Positions 1 to 8,174 of a DNA stretch of 64,000 nt are shown one piece after another. The DNA is from DASZIT01 sp963819695 (GTDB taxonomy: Bacteria; Actinomycetota; Acidimicrobiia; Acidimicrobiales; RAAP-2): positions 1,736,001 to 1,800,000 of the forward strand of contig CAWFXD010000001.1 in assembly GCA_963819695.1 (NCBI GenBank), written 5' to 3'. A program made the position numbers and the translations under genes. Each line of letters opens with the position of its first letter. Positions within the stretch are counted from its first letter, which is position 1. The notes under the pieces are model-generated. The model did not search any database. It saw nothing but the letters and a program-made list of their open reading frames with translations, and was not told where the DNA came from.

Positions 1-860
1 TGCGAATTCTCAATGATGATCGCACCCCCGGAATTGGTTCCCGAGTACCCCAGGGCGTTGTATTCCATCCACGAGTTGTTGATGGTCACGCCGCAGACTT
101 GCTCGCACGCACCCACGTACATACCCGAGTCGTTGAAGTTGCTGGCGTACAGCTGGTTCCATTGGCCTTGACCGGCGGCCGCCGAGGCGAACACGCCGTA
201 CTGGGAGGCGGTGGTCTCCCCTCCGAAGTACGTCGATGTCGTGGTGAGGTAGCTGCCCGAGTAGCCCGTCAGCCCGATCTTGCCGGTCTCCGCTCCCCCG
301 TTCCACCACACGTCGTTGCCGGATCCGCCGGTTCCGGCCAAGAAATTGCAGGTGGTGAGGTTCTCGATGCTGACATTGTTTGCCTTCCACACCACGATCC
401 CGTTTCGGCCCAGCGCCTTTCCGTCCGAGCCCAGCGTCCCGAGGTTCTGCTGTCCGGGATCGGGGCTACAGGGCTGAGGAGCACCCGACTTGGTGCCGTC
501 GACTACCACGGTGTTGCGGTTCATGCCGCGGAGATGGAGATTCGGCTTGGTGATGAGGACGCCGCCGAAGCCGCCACTGTCGGTGTTGGCGGGTGGAGCC
601 GTCTCATCGGCCGTCTCGTGGTAGTCACCGGGGCCGACCAGGATCCAATCCCCCGCTGCCGCCGCGTTGACCGCCGCCTGGATGGTCTTGTACGGCCCGG
701 GATGGCCGGCAAAGGAGCCGACCAGGAGCACGTGGCCTCCCGACGTCGCCGTCGAACCCGTGGGTGATCCGCAGGCGGTCAAGAGCCCGGCGAACAACAC
801 CAGCATTCCGGCGGCGCCGCCCAGGCGTGGTCCCCACCGGTGCATCGGAGCCACCCTCAT
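1..860 (-). CDS. Secreted lipoprotein with right-handed beta-helix repeats (3' end outside window)
   Basis: The minus frame is open from an ATG at 860 to the window edge with no stop, so at least 286 codons are present and the C-terminus is missing. The N-terminus has basic residues, a hydrophobic stretch and a lipobox ending LLTAC, predicting a lipid-anchored exported protein. The next residues read YKTIQAAVNAAAAGDWILVGPG, the usual entry of pectate-lyase-like parallel beta-helices, followed by helix rungs (NNVSIENLTT, GVTINNSWMEYN). A GGGGGAG stretch lies just upstream of the ATG. It is followed at once, on the same strand, by a GH43-like gene upstream, which suggests a polysaccharide-related role. 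Substrate cannot be told; it could be non-enzymatic. Confidence 0.72.
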   Translation of the reverse strand, partial: MRVAPMHRWGPRLGGAAGMLVLFAGLLTACGSPTGSTATSGGHVLLVGSFAGHPGPYKTIQAAVNAAAAGDWILVGPGDYHETADETAPPANTDSGGFGGVLITKPNLHLRGMNRNTVVVDGTKSGAPQPCSPDPGQQNLGTLGSDGKALGRNGIVVWKANNVSIENLTTCNFLAGTGGSGNDVWWNGGAETGKIGLTGYSGSYLTTTSTYFGGETTASQYGVFASAAAGQGQWNQLYASNFNDSGMYVGACEQVCGVTINNSWMEYNALGYSGTNSGGAIIIENS

Positions 861-888
861 CCACTCCCCCGAGGAGTCGACCTGCTCA

Positions 889-2718
889 TCATGAACCGCC
901 CATCCCCACGATCGGCCTGTTGAGGTGAATCGCCCCGGTGGAACCGAAGAAGGCGGCATCACCGAAACTGAAGATCCCGCCGTCGGACGCCACCAGCCAG
1001 TACCCCTTGCCGTCCGGGGTGGCGGCCATCCCCACGATGGGCTGGTTGAGGTGGATCGCCCCGGTGGAGCCGAAGAAGGCGGCGTCACCGAAGTTGAAGA
1101 TGCCGCCGTCGGACGCCACCAGCCAGTAGCCCTTGCCGTCCGGGGTGGCGGCCATCCCCACGATGGGCTGGTTGAGGTGGATCGCCCCGGTGGAGCCGAA
1201 GAAGGCGGCATCACCGAAGTTGAAGATCCCGCCGTCGGACGCCACCAGCCAGTAGCCCTTGCCGTCCGGGGTGGCGGCCATCCCCACGATGGGCTGGTTG
1301 AGGTGGATCGCCCCGGTGGAGCCGAAGAAGGCGGCATCACCGAAGGCGAAGATCCCGCCGTCGGACGCCACCAGCCAATAACCCTTGCCGTCCGGGGTGG
1401 CGGCGATCCCCACAATGGGCTGGCTGAGGTGGATCGCTCCGGTGGAGCCGAAGAAGGCGGCATCACCGAAGGCGAAGATCCCGCCGTCGGAGGCGACCAG
1501 CCAATAGCCTCCTCCGTCAACCGTGTCGGCCACCCCCACCACCGGTCGGTTGATGGAGATCGACCCGGTCGATCCGCAGAACGGAAGGTTGCCGAAGCTG
1601 AAGATACCGCCGTCGCTCGCCGCCAGCCGGTAACCGGCAGGGGTCCTCGGGGAACTGCAGGGGACGTTGACGTCGTTGCCGAGGGTGATCGGTGCCACGA
1701 ACAGCCGACGAACCCCGCCGCAGGAGTAGTTGGTGCACGGACTCAGCCAACCGGCGTAGCCGAGCCACCATTGCCCGCTGGGGTCGGCGAACAGCGACCC
1801 TCCACCCGGGCCGGCCACATTCCCGTAGGAGGTGAGGAAGGGCCCACCGGACGGTTGGCTGCACGGACCCAGCGGACCGCTGCAGGTGGTCAGGGCCTGG
1901 GCGTAGCCGGCTGACAGGAAATTCCCGGTGGAGAAGAGCAGGTCATAGGCCCCGGCGCTGAAAACCATCTGCGGGTCGTCGACGGTTGTCTCCCAGGGCA
2001 GGTCGGCCTGGTCCACGGTCAGCAGCACCGTCGGCGGTCCGGCGAACCTGGTCCCGTCCGGGCTGAGTTGGACCGACCACACCTGGGACGGCTGCGCCGA
2101 GCTCCCATCGTTGGACTTCCACAACAGGTAGGCGGCGCCGGTGGCGGGATCAACGAACGGGCTCGGGTCGAGCACGCCCCCGGCCGCGCAGTACAGGGGC
2201 CCGGAGCTGGCGTCGACGAACACCGGAGACGACGGGCTCAACGCCGGGGCGGTGGCCACCGACAGGCAGCTGTGCCCGCTGTCGGGGGGGTTGGGGCTTA
2301 CCGAGGCGTCGTAGAACATCACCCAATGGCCCCCGAAGGAGAAGACCCCGGGAGACGTCTGGGTATTGGTGGTCTCCCACGCCGGTGGGACCGGCAGCGC
2401 CGTCGATCCGAAGGATTGGCCGGTGTAGGACCGCCACCCGGTGGTCGGATTGCCGGTGGTGTCGATGAGAGCCTGCAGGTTGTTCCCGAGAGGCGTACCG
2501 GTCGTGAATGCGTAGTAGGTGCCCCCGGAGGACACGACGTCCGGATCCGGAGCGTCACCCGGGAACGCCGGGGTCTGGCTGACCGTCACCGAGACGTGGG
2601 CGCTCGCCCGGTTGACCGGGACCGTCCCCCCCGATGAGGCCATGGCGACGGTGGCCAGGCCGAGCAGGAGGAAACCAACGATGGCCGACGCGGTACGCGT
2701 CTTCATCCTCGACCTCAT
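889..2718 (-). CDS. Secreted GH43-like beta-propeller glycosidase with six C-terminal 42-residue repeats
   Basis: 609 aa. An N-terminal signal peptide (about residues 1-28) leads into a GH43-type five-bladed propeller. Visible family landmarks are the base motif DAPDPDVV (D58), the second acidic motif LDPSPFVD (D184) and a plausible acid Glu in PWETTVDDP (E243), followed by the typical LLFSTGN and GPLGP segments. GH43 enzymes act on arabinan or xylan side chains; the exact substrate is not readable here. Residues 362-609 are six tandem copies of a 42-residue unit (consensus GYWLVASDGGIF-FGDAAFFGSTGAIHLNQPIVGMAATPDGK, shown in parts). The same module ends the S53 protease at 59854-62457. The start has a GGAGG Shine-Dalgarno 8 bases upstream. 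A beta-helix lipoprotein gene follows on the same strand. Confidence 0.72.
   Translation of the reverse strand: MRSRMKTRTASAIVGFLLLGLATVAMASSGGTVPVNRASAHVSVTVSQTPAFPGDAPDPDVVSSGGTYYAFTTGTPLGNNLQALIDTTGNPTTGWRSYTGQSFGSTALPVPPAWETTNTQTSPGVFSFGGHWVMFYDASVSPNPPDSGHSCLSVATAPALSPSSPVFVDASSGPLYCAAGGVLDPSPFVDPATGAAYLLWKSNDGSSAQPSQVWSVQLSPDGTRFAGPPTVLLTVDQADLPWETTVDDPQMVFSAGAYDLLFSTGNFLSAGYAQALTTCSGPLGPCSQPSGGPFLTSYGNVAGPGGGSLFADPSGQWWLGYAGWLSPCTNYSCGGVRRLFVAPITLGNDVNVPCSSPRTPAGYRLAASDGGIFSFGNLPFCGSTGSISINRPVVGVADTVDGGGYWLVASDGGIFAFGDAAFFGSTGAIHLSQPIVGIAATPDGKGYWLVASDGGIFAFGDAAFFGSTGAIHLNQPIVGMAATPDGKGYWLVASDGGIFNFGDAAFFGSTGAIHLNQPIVGMAATPDGKGYWLVASDGGIFNFGDAAFFGSTGAIHLNQPIVGMAATPDGKGYWLVASDGGIFSFGDAAFFGSTGAIHLNRPIVGMGGS
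892..1635 (-). repeat. Six tandem 126-bp coding repeats (42-residue unit)
   Basis: The C-terminal 248 codons of the GH43-like gene consist of six copies of a 126-bp unit, the last one truncated by four codons. The central and 3' copies are nearly identical at DNA level, while the first copy (SISINRPVVGVADTVDGG) is diverged. This suggests recent duplication or gene conversion. Each unit has the pattern ASDGGIF-FG, a Gly-Ser-Thr turn, and a hydrophobic NQPIVGMA strand. Confidence 0.9.
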
Positions 2719-2916
2719 GGCGACACCTCCGCGAGCGGTTGGCTGCCAGAAGTGTAGCGAGGATCAACCAGATCCTTTCACCTTGGGTCTTACCCATAGT
2801 CCCTGTTCAGGACGGTTGATGGGCGCCATGCCGTTGGTCGTGGGAAGAACTCGGATCCGAAGGTCGCCGAAGACCGTGATGGCGTCGGTTCACGGTATCG
2901 TCGAGGAAGGAGCACT

Positions 2917-3159
2917 GTGGTGGACACCGATTCGTACAACCAGACCTTCGACGACGAGCCGTACATCCGGACTTGCGGTCGTTGCGGCCGTCAGACCTCG
3001 CCGCGATGGTCGGAGTCGTCATGTCTCGAAGAGGCCCGTCGACTCGGTTGGCGGCGGGTGGCCACCTCCGATCGACCCGGCGCCAACCGGCTCGACCTGT
3101 GCGGCGACTGTGCCGACGACGCCGGATTCGGCCCTCCCATGGCCCGCTGGGGCTACTGA
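2917..3159 (+). CDS. Small putative zinc-ribbon protein
   Basis: 80 aa, starting with GTG at 2917 behind a GAGGAAGGA Shine-Dalgarno. Two cysteine pairs are visible, CGRC near residue 20 and CGDC near residue 66, spaced as in a zinc ribbon. The rest is charged and rich in Arg and Asp. It lies divergent to the GH43-like gene and convergent with the HtrA gene. I do not recognise a named family; a metal-binding or nucleic-acid-binding role is only inferred from the Cys pairs. Confidence 0.55.
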   Translation: MVDTDSYNQTFDDEPYIRTCGRCGRQTSPRWSESSCLEEARRLGWRRVATSDRPGANRLDLCGDCADDAGFGPPMARWGY

Positions 3160-3177
3160 GAGAGCGTCACCCCGCGC

Positions 3178-4740
3178 TCAGCTGCCGCCCGACGAGGCCG
3201 CACTGTTGCTCGATGACAGCGTTGCCGTCAGGGTCAGTTGCTGTTGCCCGCGATAGAGGCCGATCTTGACGCTCTGCCCGGCGTGATCCCCCTGGATGAC
3301 CTGCGCGAGTTGATCGGCGCCGGTGACCGGCTTTCCGTCGAACGTGGTGATGACGTCACCCTGCTGGAGCCCGGCCACTGCGGCCGGCGAACCCGACTCC
3401 ACCTGGGTCACGATCGCCCCTTGGGTGGGGACGAAGTTGTAGGCGTTGCGGAGCTGCGAGGTGAGGGTCTCGATGCCCACGCCCAGGAATCCCCCGCCCT
3501 GGTTGTTGATCGACTTGCTCCGCAACGCGGGAAGCAGCCCGGTGATCTTGTTGGACGGGATGGCGAAACCGATGTTCTGGGCCTGGGAAGTTCCATTCGA
3601 GCTGGCAGCCACCGCGGTGTTCATGGCGATCACCTTGCCCGAGCTGTCCACCAGCGGGCCGCCGGAGTTGCCGGGGTTGATGGCGGCGTCGGTCTGGAAC
3701 ATGTTGGTGAGGGTCTCGACCGCGTTGGAACTCGAGTCACCGGCCTGCACGGTCCTCCCCTTGGCCGAGATGATCCCCTGCGTCACCGTCGGCGTCCCGG
3801 CCGAGAGCCCGAGCGCGTTGCCGATGGCCACCACCGCGTCACCCACCTGCACGTTGTCGGAGTTGCCGTAGCTCACGGTGGGCAGGTTCGAGGCGTCGGT
3901 GATCTTCAGGAGGGCGACATCATTGGCCTGGTCGGTGTCGATCAGCGTGGCCGGCATCACCTTGGTCTGGCCGTAGAGGGTCACGGTGATGGTGGTCGCC
4001 CCCTCGATCACGTGGTTGTTGGTGACGACTTCACCGTCCGGGGTGATGATCATCCCGGTCCCCTGCTCCTCGAGGGTGCCGGCACTCCCCCCGCCTCCGA
4101 ACACCCCTTGGGAAGACGGGGCCGGCGCGGTGGCATCGATCGACACCACCGCGGGGAGGACTCCGGCGATCACCTTTTCGATGTTGGTCGTCCCGTTGAG
4201 CAAGGCGGGACCGGCCGAGATCTGCCTGACCGTGGTGGTGTTGCCGGTGTTGCTGGCGGCCACGATGGAACCACCCACCACCGAGCCAAGCAACGCCGCG
4301 ACCACTGCGACCAGGACCCAGCGCCAGGGCCCTGACTGCTTCTGCTTTTGCACCGGGATGGCCGGGTTGACTGGCGGCGGTCCGGCTGCGCCCCACACCG
4401 GGATGGCCCCGGTCGGCACCGGGTCGGGGCCGCTGGGCGGCAACGGGCTCCATGACGTTCCTGGCGGGCCGGTGGGCGGAATTGCACTGCCCGGCGGCGG
4501 AGGAGCGACCGGAAAGACCGGCGGTGGTGGTGGCTGGATCCAAGCGGGCGTCGGCGGGGCGGCGGGTGGGGGTCCGGCCGCCAGGGTCGGCTGGGTGGGG
4601 GTGGGCGTTTCGACAGGAACCGGGGCTGTCGGCCGACTGGCCGTCGCCGGACTCTCAGATCCCCCGTCCGGCATCTCGCTCGCGGCCGGTGTCTCACCGT
4701 CGCCATCGGGGTGTTCCACTTGCGGCTCCTCTTCGTTCAC
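3178..4740 (-). CDS. HtrA/DegP-type membrane-anchored serine protease with PDZ domain
   Basis: 520 aa from the GTG at 4740; the frame stays open to an ATG at 4827, so the start is uncertain. Order: acidic and proline-rich cytoplasmic region (about 1-138), one transmembrane helix (140-161), S1C trypsin-like protease domain, then a C-terminal PDZ domain beginning GFLGVGIETL. Counted from the GTG the triad is H243 (TNNHVIEG), D274 (NDVALLKI) and S359 (NPGNSGGPL). This architecture is that of actinobacterial HtrA/PepD proteins, which degrade or refold misfolded envelope proteins outside the membrane. It stands alone, convergent with the zinc-ribbon gene. Confidence 0.9.
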   Translation of the reverse strand: MNEEEPQVEHPDGDGETPAASEMPDGGSESPATASRPTAPVPVETPTPTQPTLAAGPPPAAPPTPAWIQPPPPPVFPVAPPPPGSAIPPTGPPGTSWSPLPPSGPDPVPTGAIPVWGAAGPPPVNPAIPVQKQKQSGPWRWVLVAVVAALLGSVVGGSIVAASNTGNTTTVRQISAGPALLNGTTNIEKVIAGVLPAVVSIDATAPAPSSQGVFGGGGSAGTLEEQGTGMIITPDGEVVTNNHVIEGATTITVTLYGQTKVMPATLIDTDQANDVALLKITDASNLPTVSYGNSDNVQVGDAVVAIGNALGLSAGTPTVTQGIISAKGRTVQAGDSSSNAVETLTNMFQTDAAINPGNSGGPLVDSSGKVIAMNTAVAASSNGTSQAQNIGFAIPSNKITGLLPALRSKSINNQGGGFLGVGIETLTSQLRNAYNFVPTQGAIVTQVESGSPAAVAGLQQGDVITTFDGKPVTGADQLAQVIQGDHAGQSVKIGLYRGQQQLTLTATLSSSNSAASSGGS

Positions 4741-4919
4741 GCCCGTCGCTGGACATCGCCTCGTTGATGGTCGGCCTTTCGCCCCCACCGCGCCGTCATC
4801 GTACGGCCGGAGCCGCCGGACATACATCCATTTCAGAGGGTTCTTAGCCGCTTCTTAGGCCACGCTTCCCCGATGACCGCTCCGGGGGGGTGCCCGGCGG
4901 CAGTAGCGTGTCGCCGGGT

Positions 4920-6239
4920 ATGGCGCATCGCATCGAGATCGAACTCACCAGTCAGTCAGACGAGTCCACCTGGACCTGGCGCGCCGCCGGGGCCAAGCAG
5001 CCGCGCGGCACTGTGGACGCTTCCCTGGTCCCGGCGGGCACCGGAACCGGCACCGTCCTCCGCGCCGAAGTGGAGACCACCCTCGACGGCACCACCGTGC
5101 TCGCCCTGCTCCCCCCGAAGGGGAAGTCGGCACCCCGAAAGGTCGAGACGATCGAGGTGGTGGGCAACCCGTCGTCGGGGCCCGACGTCAACGTGGTGCT
5201 GGCCTCCAAGTCGAAGGGCCGGCGACGCGACGACCGATCTGACGGATCTCGTGACCGATCTGACGGATCTCGTGACGGCGCCCGGGACGGATCCCGTCGG
5301 CCCGCCGACCGTCGCCCTCGCCCCGAATCCGGCGAACGGGGTGCCCGCCGGGACGCCCCGGCCCGCACCGGGGGCGGCGACGGACCGACCTCCGACCGGC
5401 GTCGCGATCGCCCCGCTCGCCCGGCCGGCCGTGAAGGCGGGCACCGGGACGGGCCCCGTCGCCCGGCCCAGTCGACCACCTATCGCAACGCCGCCCTCGC
5501 CACCCTCAAGCCCGAACAGCTCCCGGTGGCGGAGCAACTGCTCCGTGGCGGGATCCCCGCGGTGCGCCAAGCCATCGAAGAACAGAACGCCCGGGCCCGG
5601 GCCGAGTCGCGTACCGAGGTCACCCCCGCTCCCCTGCTCACCCTGGCCGAAGAGCTGCTGCCGATCGTCACCCTGGCCGCCTGGAAGGACCGGGCGTCGG
5701 TAGCCCGAAACGAAGGCAAGGACATCCCGCTCCGGGAGCTCCGCTCCATCGTCGCGTCGGCGTCCACCGTGACCCTCGACGAGGAGGGCCGCGACTTCTT
5801 GAAGGCGCTCCGGGCCGCGCTCGATCAGCGGGTCACCGCCCTGCGGGACGGGTGGGTGCAGCGGATTTCCATCGCCTTGGATGAGGGACGGGTGGCTGAC
5901 GCCCTCCGAGTCTCCATTCGACCTCCCGAGCCGGCCACCCGGTTGTCGGCCGAGCTCGCGGTCCGCCTCGCCGATTCGGCCGGGCAGGCCATGTCCGCCG
6001 ACTCGACGCCCGCCGACTGGCTGGCCGTGCTCGAGGTGGTGGTCGATTCTCCGGTGCGCCGCAACGTGAAACCGGCCGGCCTCCCCACCGGTGCCGATGA
6101 GGCGCTGTTGGTGGCGGCCAACAAGGCCTCCGGCTACGTGCCCGAACTGGCCAAGCTCCTGGGCCTGCCCATTCCTCCGCCGCCCGGGCCGCGTCGTCCG
6201 GTGCCGGCCCGGTCGACCTCCTCCCGCCGCCGGGCCTGA
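4920..6239 (+). CDS. Uncharacterised protein with Arg/Asp-rich linker and helical C-terminal domain
   Basis: 439 aa from ATG 4920 (MAHRIEIEL); the frame is open from 4890 but MAHRIEIEL looks like the natural start. A small N-terminal beta-rich region (about 1-95) leads into a low-complexity basic/acidic linker (100-200) that contains a perfect 21-bp tandem duplication. The C-terminal half (205-435) is alpha-helical, with segments such as LKPEQLPVAEQLLRGG and RISIALDEGRVADALRVS that resemble helical repeats. A TAGCGT hexamer at 4904-4909 may be its -10. I recognise no enzymatic motif and assign no function. Confidence 0.6.
   Translation: MAHRIEIELTSQSDESTWTWRAAGAKQPRGTVDASLVPAGTGTGTVLRAEVETTLDGTTVLALLPPKGKSAPRKVETIEVVGNPSSGPDVNVVLASKSKGRRRDDRSDGSRDRSDGSRDGARDGSRRPADRRPRPESGERGARRDAPARTGGGDGPTSDRRRDRPARPAGREGGHRDGPRRPAQSTTYRNAALATLKPEQLPVAEQLLRGGIPAVRQAIEEQNARARAESRTEVTPAPLLTLAEELLPIVTLAAWKDRASVARNEGKDIPLRELRSIVASASTVTLDEEGRDFLKALRAALDQRVTALRDGWVQRISIALDEGRVADALRVSIRPPEPATRLSAELAVRLADSAGQAMSADSTPADWLAVLEVVVDSPVRRNVKPAGLPTGADEALLVAANKASGYVPELAKLLGLPIPPPPGPRRPVPARSTSSRRRA
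5232..5273 (+). repeat. Perfect tandem duplication of 21 bp inside coding sequence
   Basis: The unit GACCGATCTGACGGATCTCG plus T occurs twice head to tail and encodes two DRSDGSR heptapeptides in the linker of the uncharacterised protein. A degenerate third copy (DGARDGSR) follows. Confidence 0.9.
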
Positions 6240-6279
6240 ACGACCGTCGCCCGACCATCCGGCGCCGGGTGTCCGGGTG

Positions 6280-6756
6280 TCACTCCGGAGGGCGATGCAT
6301 GGTCAGCAGCCGGGCTTTGAACCCTGCGGCTTCGTAGAAGTTCTTGGCCTCCCGATCACCCGGGAGCGCGAGCCCGTCCATCCCGACGCATCCCCGGCCG
6401 TTGAGCCACCCGACTACGCCATCCAGCAACAGCCGGCCCAGCCCGACCCCGCGGGCATCAGGCTCCACGTAGCAGAGGTCGAGATGGCCGAGGAGGCTTC
6501 CGTCGGACAAGGACTCGACATGCCCCATCCCGATGCCGCAGGCCTCGCCCTCGAGGGTGCCCATCAGTATTTTGCGGTCGGGATCCTCGAGCCACGACTC
6601 GAACGGCTCGATCCCAAGAGCGCCGTCAGCGGCGAGTCCGGCATCGGCCAGCAACTGGACGCCGCCCCGCTGAGAGGCCAGTCCGCTGACGAGCTCCCGG
6701 GCCAACTCCAGACAGCGCTCGGCGTCTCGGACACCTGCGTCTCTGATTCCCTCCAC
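6280..6756 (-). CDS. GNAT family N-acetyltransferase
   Basis: 158 aa, starting at GTG 6756 with a GGGGAG Shine-Dalgarno 6 bases upstream. The acetyl-CoA binding motif A is clear (CYVEPDARGVGLGRLLLDGV, about residues 96-115), followed by motif B (NFYEAAGFKARLLTMHR). The N-terminal half is typical of single-domain GNATs. The acceptor substrate cannot be predicted. It is convergent with the preceding plus-strand gene and followed on its own side by an unknown gene. Confidence 0.85.
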   Translation of the reverse strand: MEGIRDAGVRDAERCLELARELVSGLASQRGGVQLLADAGLAADGALGIEPFESWLEDPDRKILMGTLEGEACGIGMGHVESLSDGSLLGHLDLCYVEPDARGVGLGRLLLDGVVGWLNGRGCVGMDGLALPGDREAKNFYEAAGFKARLLTMHRPPE

Positions 6757-6800
6757 GCCGTCTCCCCTCGACCCGCCGCCTCCCGATCGGAGACGCGTGT

Positions 6801-7361
6801 CTACGCCCGCTCTTCGAGCAGTTGGTCGATGCGGCTGAGGATCGTCCGGCGCCCCCGGGTCCCCGCCTCGTAGGCGCGGGCTGAGACCAGCTCCCCCCGA
6901 CTCAACCCGTCGAGCCGCTGGACGACCTGGGAGGCGGACAGGGTGTCGAAGCCGGGAATCGCCAGTGACGAAGCGGTCGGCACATGCCCGTTGGTCGAAG
7001 ATGACGACGTCGCCGTCGACCTGACCGGACTCGGAGTCGGCACCGGATCGTCGACCGCGCCGGTGGGTGGGGGCGTCGGCACCGAGTGGAGTCCGACCGG
7101 ACTCTCCTCCGGGGTGTCGGCCCCCGGCCCCCGATGGAACAGCGCCTCACCCCGTTTCTTCAATTGCTGTTGCCCGGCCTTCAAGGCAAATTCGCCGAGC
7201 ACCCGAGCATTGGAAACCTGGGTTCCCAACCGCTCGCGACCCAGGGCCGCCAGCTTGGGGAAATCGTCCAGCGCCGACAGGACGAAGCCCGCGGGCGCGT
7301 ACACGAAGACGTCGAGGATCCGGTCGTTCAGCGACGGGTCATCGTTGTCTTCATCGACCAT
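6801..7361 (-). CDS. Conserved hypothetical protein, helical, with Pro/Ser/Thr linker
   Basis: 186 aa. The N-terminal 75 residues include a hydrophobic-amphipathic region (ILDVFVYAPAGFVLSALDDFPKLA, split helix) and the C-terminal 50 residues form a helical motif (LSASQVVQRLDGLSRGEL, then RRTILSRIDQLLEE). They are joined by a Pro/Ser/Thr-rich linker. The ATG at 7361 has GGGAG upstream; a perfect TATAAT at 7373-7378 overlaps the stop codon of the DUF4193 gene and could be a local -10. No function assigned. Confidence 0.6.
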   Translation of the reverse strand: MVDEDNDDPSLNDRILDVFVYAPAGFVLSALDDFPKLAALGRERLGTQVSNARVLGEFALKAGQQQLKKRGEALFHRGPGADTPEESPVGLHSVPTPPPTGAVDDPVPTPSPVRSTATSSSSTNGHVPTASSLAIPGFDTLSASQVVQRLDGLSRGELVSARAYEAGTRGRRTILSRIDQLLEERA

Positions 7362-7373
7362 GACGGCTCCCGA

Positions 7374-7839
7374 TTATACGCAGTCTCGGCACAGCATCTT
7401 CTTCCGGTCCGCCAGCTGGTTCGGGTGTTTCACCAGGAAGCACGAGCGACAGACGAACTCGTCAGGCTGCTTGGGAAGCACCCGGTCGACCCCGTCGGAT
7501 CGGTCCTCCGGCTCGGGGGCGTCTTCGTCCTCTTCCGGCTCCTCGACCACCAGGCGTTCCTTGAGAATGACGTCCAGGCTGGCCTCGACATCCTCGTCGT
7601 GATCCTCGTCCTCCTCCTCTTCGTCCTCTTCGCCGGCCGCCGCCGGCTTGGCCGCCACCGGCACGTCGGGGACCACCTCTTCCTCGACCACGTCGGCGAC
7701 CAAGGCATCGTCGTCATCGTCGTCATCGACCGCCAAGCGCATCATCGTCGATGAGGTCATCCACATCGTCCGGGAGCGCGTCGAGGTCCGTCTCGGCGAG
7801 GTCTTCCGGCTCTTCTATTTCTTCGACTTCTGGCGGCAT
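7374..7839 (-). CDS. DUF4193 family protein (acidic, zinc-binding CxxC), with one frameshift
   Basis: The C-terminal 35 residues match actinobacterial DUF4193 (LPKQPDEFVCRSCFLVKH, then MLCRDC at the end), with two CxxC pairs that probably bind zinc. The frame that carries this domain begins in an unlikely way (MWMTSSTMM). The adjacent frame starts at ATG 7839 (MPPEVEEIEEPEDLAETDLD, behind GAAGGG) and is very acidic as expected, but ends at TGA 7723. Joining them needs one base removed near 7725-7745, giving about 154 aa. Function of the family is unknown. Sequence error is the likeliest reason; a real frame change in this acidic tract cannot be excluded. Confidence 0.75.
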
Positions 7840-7848
7840 ATCTGCCCT

Positions 7849-8019
7849 TCAATGATGAGTTGGCCGGGAGCATAGACGGTTGCGGACGCACTCGGTACAC
7901 CAAGCATCCACCGGTGGGCAAGCCACGCACATACGGGAGGAGACCCGTCGTCGCCGTTGACGTCCTCGAAGTAGAGCCGCGACGTCAGGCGGACCAACCC
8001 AGGGGTTCTTTGGTACCAC
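7849..8019 (-). CDS. Possible small Arg-rich, Cys-rich protein upstream of DUF4193
   Basis: A 56-codon frame from GTG 8019 to TGA 7849, ending 9 bases before the DUF4193 start. It has a basic stretch (RGRQRRRRVSSR) and then CVACPPVDAWCTECVRNRLC, a CxxC-x7-CxxC arrangement that could bind zinc. The frame is open a further 68 bases upstream but without a start codon, and the GTG has GGGGGA immediately adjacent, too close for a normal ribosome site. It may equally be non-coding leader RNA. I report it because the Cys spacing is suggestive. Confidence 0.25.
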   Translation of the reverse strand: MVPKNPWVGPPDVAALLRGRQRRRRVSSRMCVACPPVDAWCTECVRNRLCSRPTHH

Positions 8020-8084
8020 TCCCCCGATACCTTCGACTGCCGCCTCGGGTGCCGGGGAACTGTTCTCTACTCGAACCCCTGGGT
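7997..8084 (-). ncRNA. Nested inverted repeats: candidate structured leader RNA
   Basis: Two perfect 12-bp arms, ACCCAGGGGTTC at 8084-8073 and GAACCCCTGGGT at 8008-7997 (minus-strand reading), enclose 64 bases. Inside, TTCCCCG (8059-8053) can pair with CGGGGGA (8026-8020), and ACC (8050-8048) with GGT (8031-8029), making an inner hairpin. The element lies in the otherwise empty 400-bp gap between the ThyX-like gene and DUF4193, downstream of a candidate promoter. No known RNA family is recognised. Confidence 0.4.
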
Positions 8085-8174
8085 CGTCTCCGCTTCACAC
8101 ACCATCCCCCCACCTCAATCCGGACCGGACAGCGAGCCGCCGGAATGCCAATTGGAGCGCATGGGAATAGCGAA

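Noticed and set aside
925..1914. 329-codon plus-strand open frame with its own periodic sequence opposite the GH43 repeats
   Set aside because: It mirrors the 42-residue repeats on the other strand; the minus frame has a signal peptide, ribosome site and recognisable domain.
8060..8085. TTCGA within the repeat arm considered as a tRNA T-loop
   Set aside because: No acceptor or anticodon stem can be built around it.
8000..8115. C-rich loops on the plus strand resembling the actinobacterial 6C RNA
   Set aside because: Only one weak 4-bp stem flanks the C5 loop and the nearby C6 run has no clear stem, so the two-hairpin 6C structure is not supported.
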